8,658 nt of DNA from an uncultured Alphaproteobacteria bacterium (GTDB lineage: Bacteria; Pseudomonadota; Alphaproteobacteria; Reyranellales; Reyranellaceae). The stretch lies in assembly GCA_903929895.1 (NCBI GenBank), contig CAIYWM010000977.1, positions 1-8,658 on the forward strand, written 5' to 3'. Positions 4,882-8,658 of the stretch are shown here, in pieces (the first letter of the stretch is position 1; every line of letters begins with the position of its first letter). A model generated the notes under the pieces. The model saw nothing but the letters and a program-made list of their open reading frames with translations. It was not told where the DNA came from and made no database searches. The translations under genes and the position numbers were made by a program.

Positions 4882-6729
4882 CTACAGGAGGCGATACACC
4901 TGCTCCGGCTCGTCCCTCCCCTTCACGTGCCGCAGCTCCGGCTTGGGCAGTTCACCCAGCGCCTCGGGGCGCTTCATCGCCGCGATCGTATCGCCGCTGA
5001 CCAGGACGATCACGTCCTCGTCTAGGGCCATGAATTCCTTGCCCATCTGCTCGAAGCGCTGTGCCACGTTGACCGTGTCGCCGACCACGGTGTAGTTGAC
5101 CCGGCCCGGCGCGCCGATGTTGCCGACGATCACCGGCCCCGAATGGATGCCGACGCGCAGGCGGACGGCCTTCTGGCCGGCCGCGATGCGCCGAAGATTG
5201 TCCTCGTGCACGACGCGCCCCATCTCGAGGGCGGCATGGACCGCATGGTCGGCATGGTCCTCCATGGTCGAAAGGCCGCCCCACACCGCCATCACACAGT
5301 CGCCGATATACTTGTCGATTACGCCCTGGTCGTTCTCGATGCAGCTGCCCAAGAGGGCGAAATGATGGTTGAGCATGTCGGCCGTTTCCTGCTCCGGCAG
5401 TTCCTCGGCCTGCGGCGTGAATCCCACGATGTCGGTGAACATCACCGTGACGACCCGTCGGCGCGACGCCACCGCATCCTCGCCCAGTTCCATCAGTCCC
5501 AAGACGAGACGGCGCGGTACATATGCGCCGAACCATTTCAGCGCGCCGCGCGCCTTGTCGAGGCTGTGGCCGGCATCGTCGATCTCGCGCAGCCGCGACT
5601 TGCGATGGAACGGCTCGTCGAACTTGAGCTGCTCGATCAGCTCGGCCGCCGAGGTCAGGGTGCGGATGGAGCGCGCCATGCTGAGCCCCATCACCAGCGC
5701 CAGCAGCGCGGCGACGGCCAGCGTGATGCCGCCGACGATCGCCCCGTTCATCAGCCGGTCGAGGTCGCCGGTCGCGTCCTCGATCGGGAAGTACTGCCCG
5801 ACCAGCCAGGGCTCCGGTCCGAACCGTCTAAGCTCGCGATAGACGAACACCCATTGCCGCCCGCCCTCCTCGACGACATGGCCGAGCGAGCCCAGCGCCC
5901 GATCGATCTGCGGCGACCGCACGGGCGTATCCCAGATCTTGGCGAGGACCGGATCGTCGACCTCCTTGATCGTGGGCAGGGGCCGCTTTTCGGAGAGGCC
6001 GAGCCCCCGGGGATCGATCAGCCGGCGCGCGGCCAGCACATGGTCGCGGCCAACAAGGATGAAATAGCGCCCCTCGCCGCCCCGGACCGGGTCGCCGATG
6101 AGATAGGACAGATCGCCGACGGCCACCGTGGCGATCAGGCCGCCGATGAAGGCATTGTCGATGCGCCGCACCGGCGTGCGCACGTTGACCACCGGCTGCT
6201 TGATCGTCTCGCTCCAGAACAGGGCGCCCCAGAACGTGTTTTGCGCCGTCTGGAGCTGGCGGAAGCGCTCCATGCCCTGCGGCTGGTCGACGAGCGAGAG
6301 CGTTTCGCGCTCGATCGTGCCGTCGGGCTCGCGGACGGCCCGATGGAGCTTGAGATCGAGCGTGGCGAAGCCGACCGCCGAGACGGCGGGCACCTGCTGC
6401 ATCATTACGGCCAGCAGCTCGCGCATCGCGACCGGCGATTCGATGTCGACGCGGCCGCCGGCGGCGAGGGCAGCGATCAGTTCGAGCTGCTCACTCACCG
6501 GATCGAGGCGGCTGCGGACCAGCGCCACCTGGGCGTCGACCACGCGGGCGGCGCGATCGACCAGCAGCCGCTCGGCAGTTCCGGTCGCGCCGGCCAGCAC
6601 GACGATGTAGGCGACGCCTGAAATCAGCGAGAGCGAAACGAAGGCAAGCGCCAGGGCGGCAACCAGGGGCAACCGCCAGGGGCGGCGCACGGCAGCTTTC
6701 GCAGGGGGTGCTTCGGCAATCTGGCTCAC
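4882..6729 (-). CDS. Membrane-bound class III adenylate cyclase with Cache-like sensor
   Basis: A 615-residue protein that should make cAMP from ATP. Order of parts: short cytoplasmic start, membrane helix about 20-46, extracytoplasmic Cache-like sensor about 50-320, second helix about 327-350, a HAMP-like linker about 350-400, then the catalytic domain (about 420-615). The two metal-binding aspartates are Asp433 (MFTDIVGFT) and Asp477 (KYIGDCVMAVWG). Lys473 and Thr547 (NYTVVGDTVN) occupy the base-recognition positions, and Asn554 and Arg558 are the transition-state residues, so all catalytic residues are present. Lys with Thr, rather than Lys with Asp, is typical of class IIIb cyclases. The start is a GTG at 6729; an in-frame TGA upstream with no ATG between limits longer forms. 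There is no clear Shine-Dalgarno sequence, and the start codon lies within a strong inverted repeat. It is 50 bases downstream of pckA on the same strand. The ligand sensed is unknown. Confidence 0.92.
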   Translation of the reverse strand: MSQIAEAPPAKAAVRRPWRLPLVAALALAFVSLSLISGVAYIVVLAGATGTAERLLVDRAARVVDAQVALVRSRLDPVSEQLELIAALAAGGRVDIESPVAMRELLAVMMQQVPAVSAVGFATLDLKLHRAVREPDGTIERETLSLVDQPQGMERFRQLQTAQNTFWGALFWSETIKQPVVNVRTPVRRIDNAFIGGLIATVAVGDLSYLIGDPVRGGEGRYFILVGRDHVLAARRLIDPRGLGLSEKRPLPTIKEVDDPVLAKIWDTPVRSPQIDRALGSLGHVVEEGGRQWVFVYRELRRFGPEPWLVGQYFPIEDATGDLDRLMNGAIVGGITLAVAALLALVMGLSMARSIRTLTSAAELIEQLKFDEPFHRKSRLREIDDAGHSLDKARGALKWFGAYVPRRLVLGLMELGEDAVASRRRVVTVMFTDIVGFTPQAEELPEQETADMLNHHFALLGSCIENDQGVIDKYIGDCVMAVWGGLSTMEDHADHAVHAALEMGRVVHEDNLRRIAAGQKAVRLRVGIHSGPVIVGNIGAPGRVNYTVVGDTVNVAQRFEQMGKEFMALDEDVIVLVSGDTIAAMKRPEALGELPKPELRHVKGRDEPEQVYRLL

Positions 6730-6760
6730 GCGGCGGACATCATAGGATGTCCGCCGCGTG
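6727..6760. repeat. Perfect 15-bp inverted repeat at the cyclase start codon
   Basis: CACGCGGCGGACATC (6727-6741) and its exact reverse complement (6746-6760) flank a four-base loop ATAG. The repeat lies between the pckA stop (6780) and the cyclase, and its left end is the GTG start codon of the cyclase (6729-6727). In RNA it would form a very stable hairpin. No T-tract follows in the direction of transcription, so a standard intrinsic terminator is not supported. It could instead be an mRNA 3'-end stabiliser of pckA, a translation block on the cyclase, or a protein-binding operator. Confidence 0.8.
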
Positions 6761-6779
6761 GAAGCGATGTCCCGTCAGG

Positions 6780-8387
<1,608 letters not shown>

Positions 8388-8569
8388 AGCGTTTCTCCTG
8401 CTTTCCGGCCGATCCGAATGGCGAAGGTGGTCCAGCACTATGCGCTACTGGCAGGGCCGCGGGGAGGCAAGCCCCTTGCGACAAGTTAGTGTCGGCCAGC
8501 ATGTGAATCGGCCTTCGCATCCGCGAGAAGAATGCTGCGACGCGAAACCGGCGGGCCTGCGTGACGGAA
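8388..8569 (-). promoter_or_regulatory. Intergenic region upstream of pckA, likely promoter
   Basis: These 182 bases lie between the stop of the partial upstream gene and the pckA start. The best sigma-70-like pair I can find on the - strand is TTGCCT (8470-8465) and TAGCGC (8447-8442), 17 bases apart, which would start transcription near 8435. The -10 match is poor, so the exact position is weak; that a pckA promoter lies in this region is more likely. I found no clear operator palindrome and no T-tailed terminator for the upstream gene. Confidence 0.3.
8395..8399 (-). promoter_or_regulatory. Ribosome binding site of pckA
   Basis: AGGAG on the - strand, seven bases before the GTG at 8387. 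It favours this GTG over the upstream in-frame ATG at 8438. Confidence 0.75.
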
Positions 8570-8658
8570 TCAGGGCATCGAGCGAGCCTTGCCAACCAGG
8601 GCGACCAGGGCCTTGCGCGCCTCGCCGGCCGTTTGCAGCGGCACATCGAACGCAAGGC
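8570..8658 (-). CDS. C-terminal end of an unrecognised protein (cut by window edge)
   Basis: The last 28 codons and TGA stop (8572-8570) of a gene entering from the right edge. The readable end contains FDVPLQTAGEARKALVALVGKAR, given here only as FDVPLQTAGEAR followed by an Ala/Leu/Val-rich helix-like end with Lys and Arg. About four fifths of third codon positions are G or C, as in the neighbouring genes, and the other two frames on this strand look non-coding, which supports this frame. I do not recognise the family; the fragment is too short to assign a function. It lies in the same direction as pckA, 182 bases upstream, so it is probably a separate transcription unit. Confidence 0.5.
   Translation of the reverse strand, partial: LAFDVPLQTAGEARKALVALVGKARSMP

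Noticed and set aside
5230..5275. Repeated CATGG/GGTC words in the cyclase gene
   Set aside because: They encode the His/Ala-rich DHADHAVHAA helix that is normal in this cyclase family, so the repetition follows from the protein sequence.
5143..6621. A 492-codon open frame on the + strand opposite the adenylate cyclase
   Set aside because: It lies entirely opposite the intact cyclase gene and has the same low-information composition, without motifs or a ribosome binding site.

Overview
This window looks like a chromosomal segment of a high-GC Gram-negative bacterium, most likely an alphaproteobacterium. The evidence is the GC-rich third codon positions, an ATP-type PEP carboxykinase of alphaproteobacterial character, a class III adenylate cyclase with a periplasmic sensor, and several exported proteins including an outer-membrane-type lipoprotein. 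I cannot name the genus with confidence. I found no tRNA, rRNA, CRISPR array, insertion sequence or phage gene.

Left part (1-2081) resembles the edge of a surface-polysaccharide locus. A glycosyltransferase reading leftwards is cut off by the window edge (350 to 1). Diverging from it is a two-gene unit on the + strand: a short-chain dehydrogenase/reductase (432-1181) and a stand-alone formyltransferase (1188-2081) whose ribosome binding site lies in the last codons of the dehydrogenase. Codon use here is less strictly GC-ending than in the genes to the right.

Middle part (2092-4779, - strand) is a tight four-gene operon of exported proteins. In transcription order: a DUF3300 protein with a proline/tyrosine stretch, a glycine-rich segment and a long Arg/Gly/Asn tail; a DUF2950 protein coupled to it by an ATGA overlap; a small glycine-zipper lipoprotein; and a small two-cysteine HdeA-like periplasmic protein. 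All four carry signal peptides, so the operon probably builds or protects something in the cell envelope. Its end meets the formyltransferase gene tail to tail, and one small stem-loop covers both stop codons.

Right part (4882-8658, - strand) holds a membrane-bound class III adenylate cyclase with a Cache-like extracytoplasmic domain and, 50 bases upstream of it, pckA, the gluconeogenic PEP carboxykinase. Between them lies a perfect 15-bp inverted repeat that includes the GTG start codon of the cyclase. Upstream of pckA is a 182-base intergenic region and then the last 28 codons of a gene I do not recognise. Six consecutive genes run leftwards, but only the four-gene block has spacing that clearly argues for a single operon.

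I see no unmistakable new system. The best candidates for a closer look are the four-gene exported operon, the inverted repeat at the cyclase start, and the dehydrogenase/formyltransferase pair beside a glycosyltransferase.
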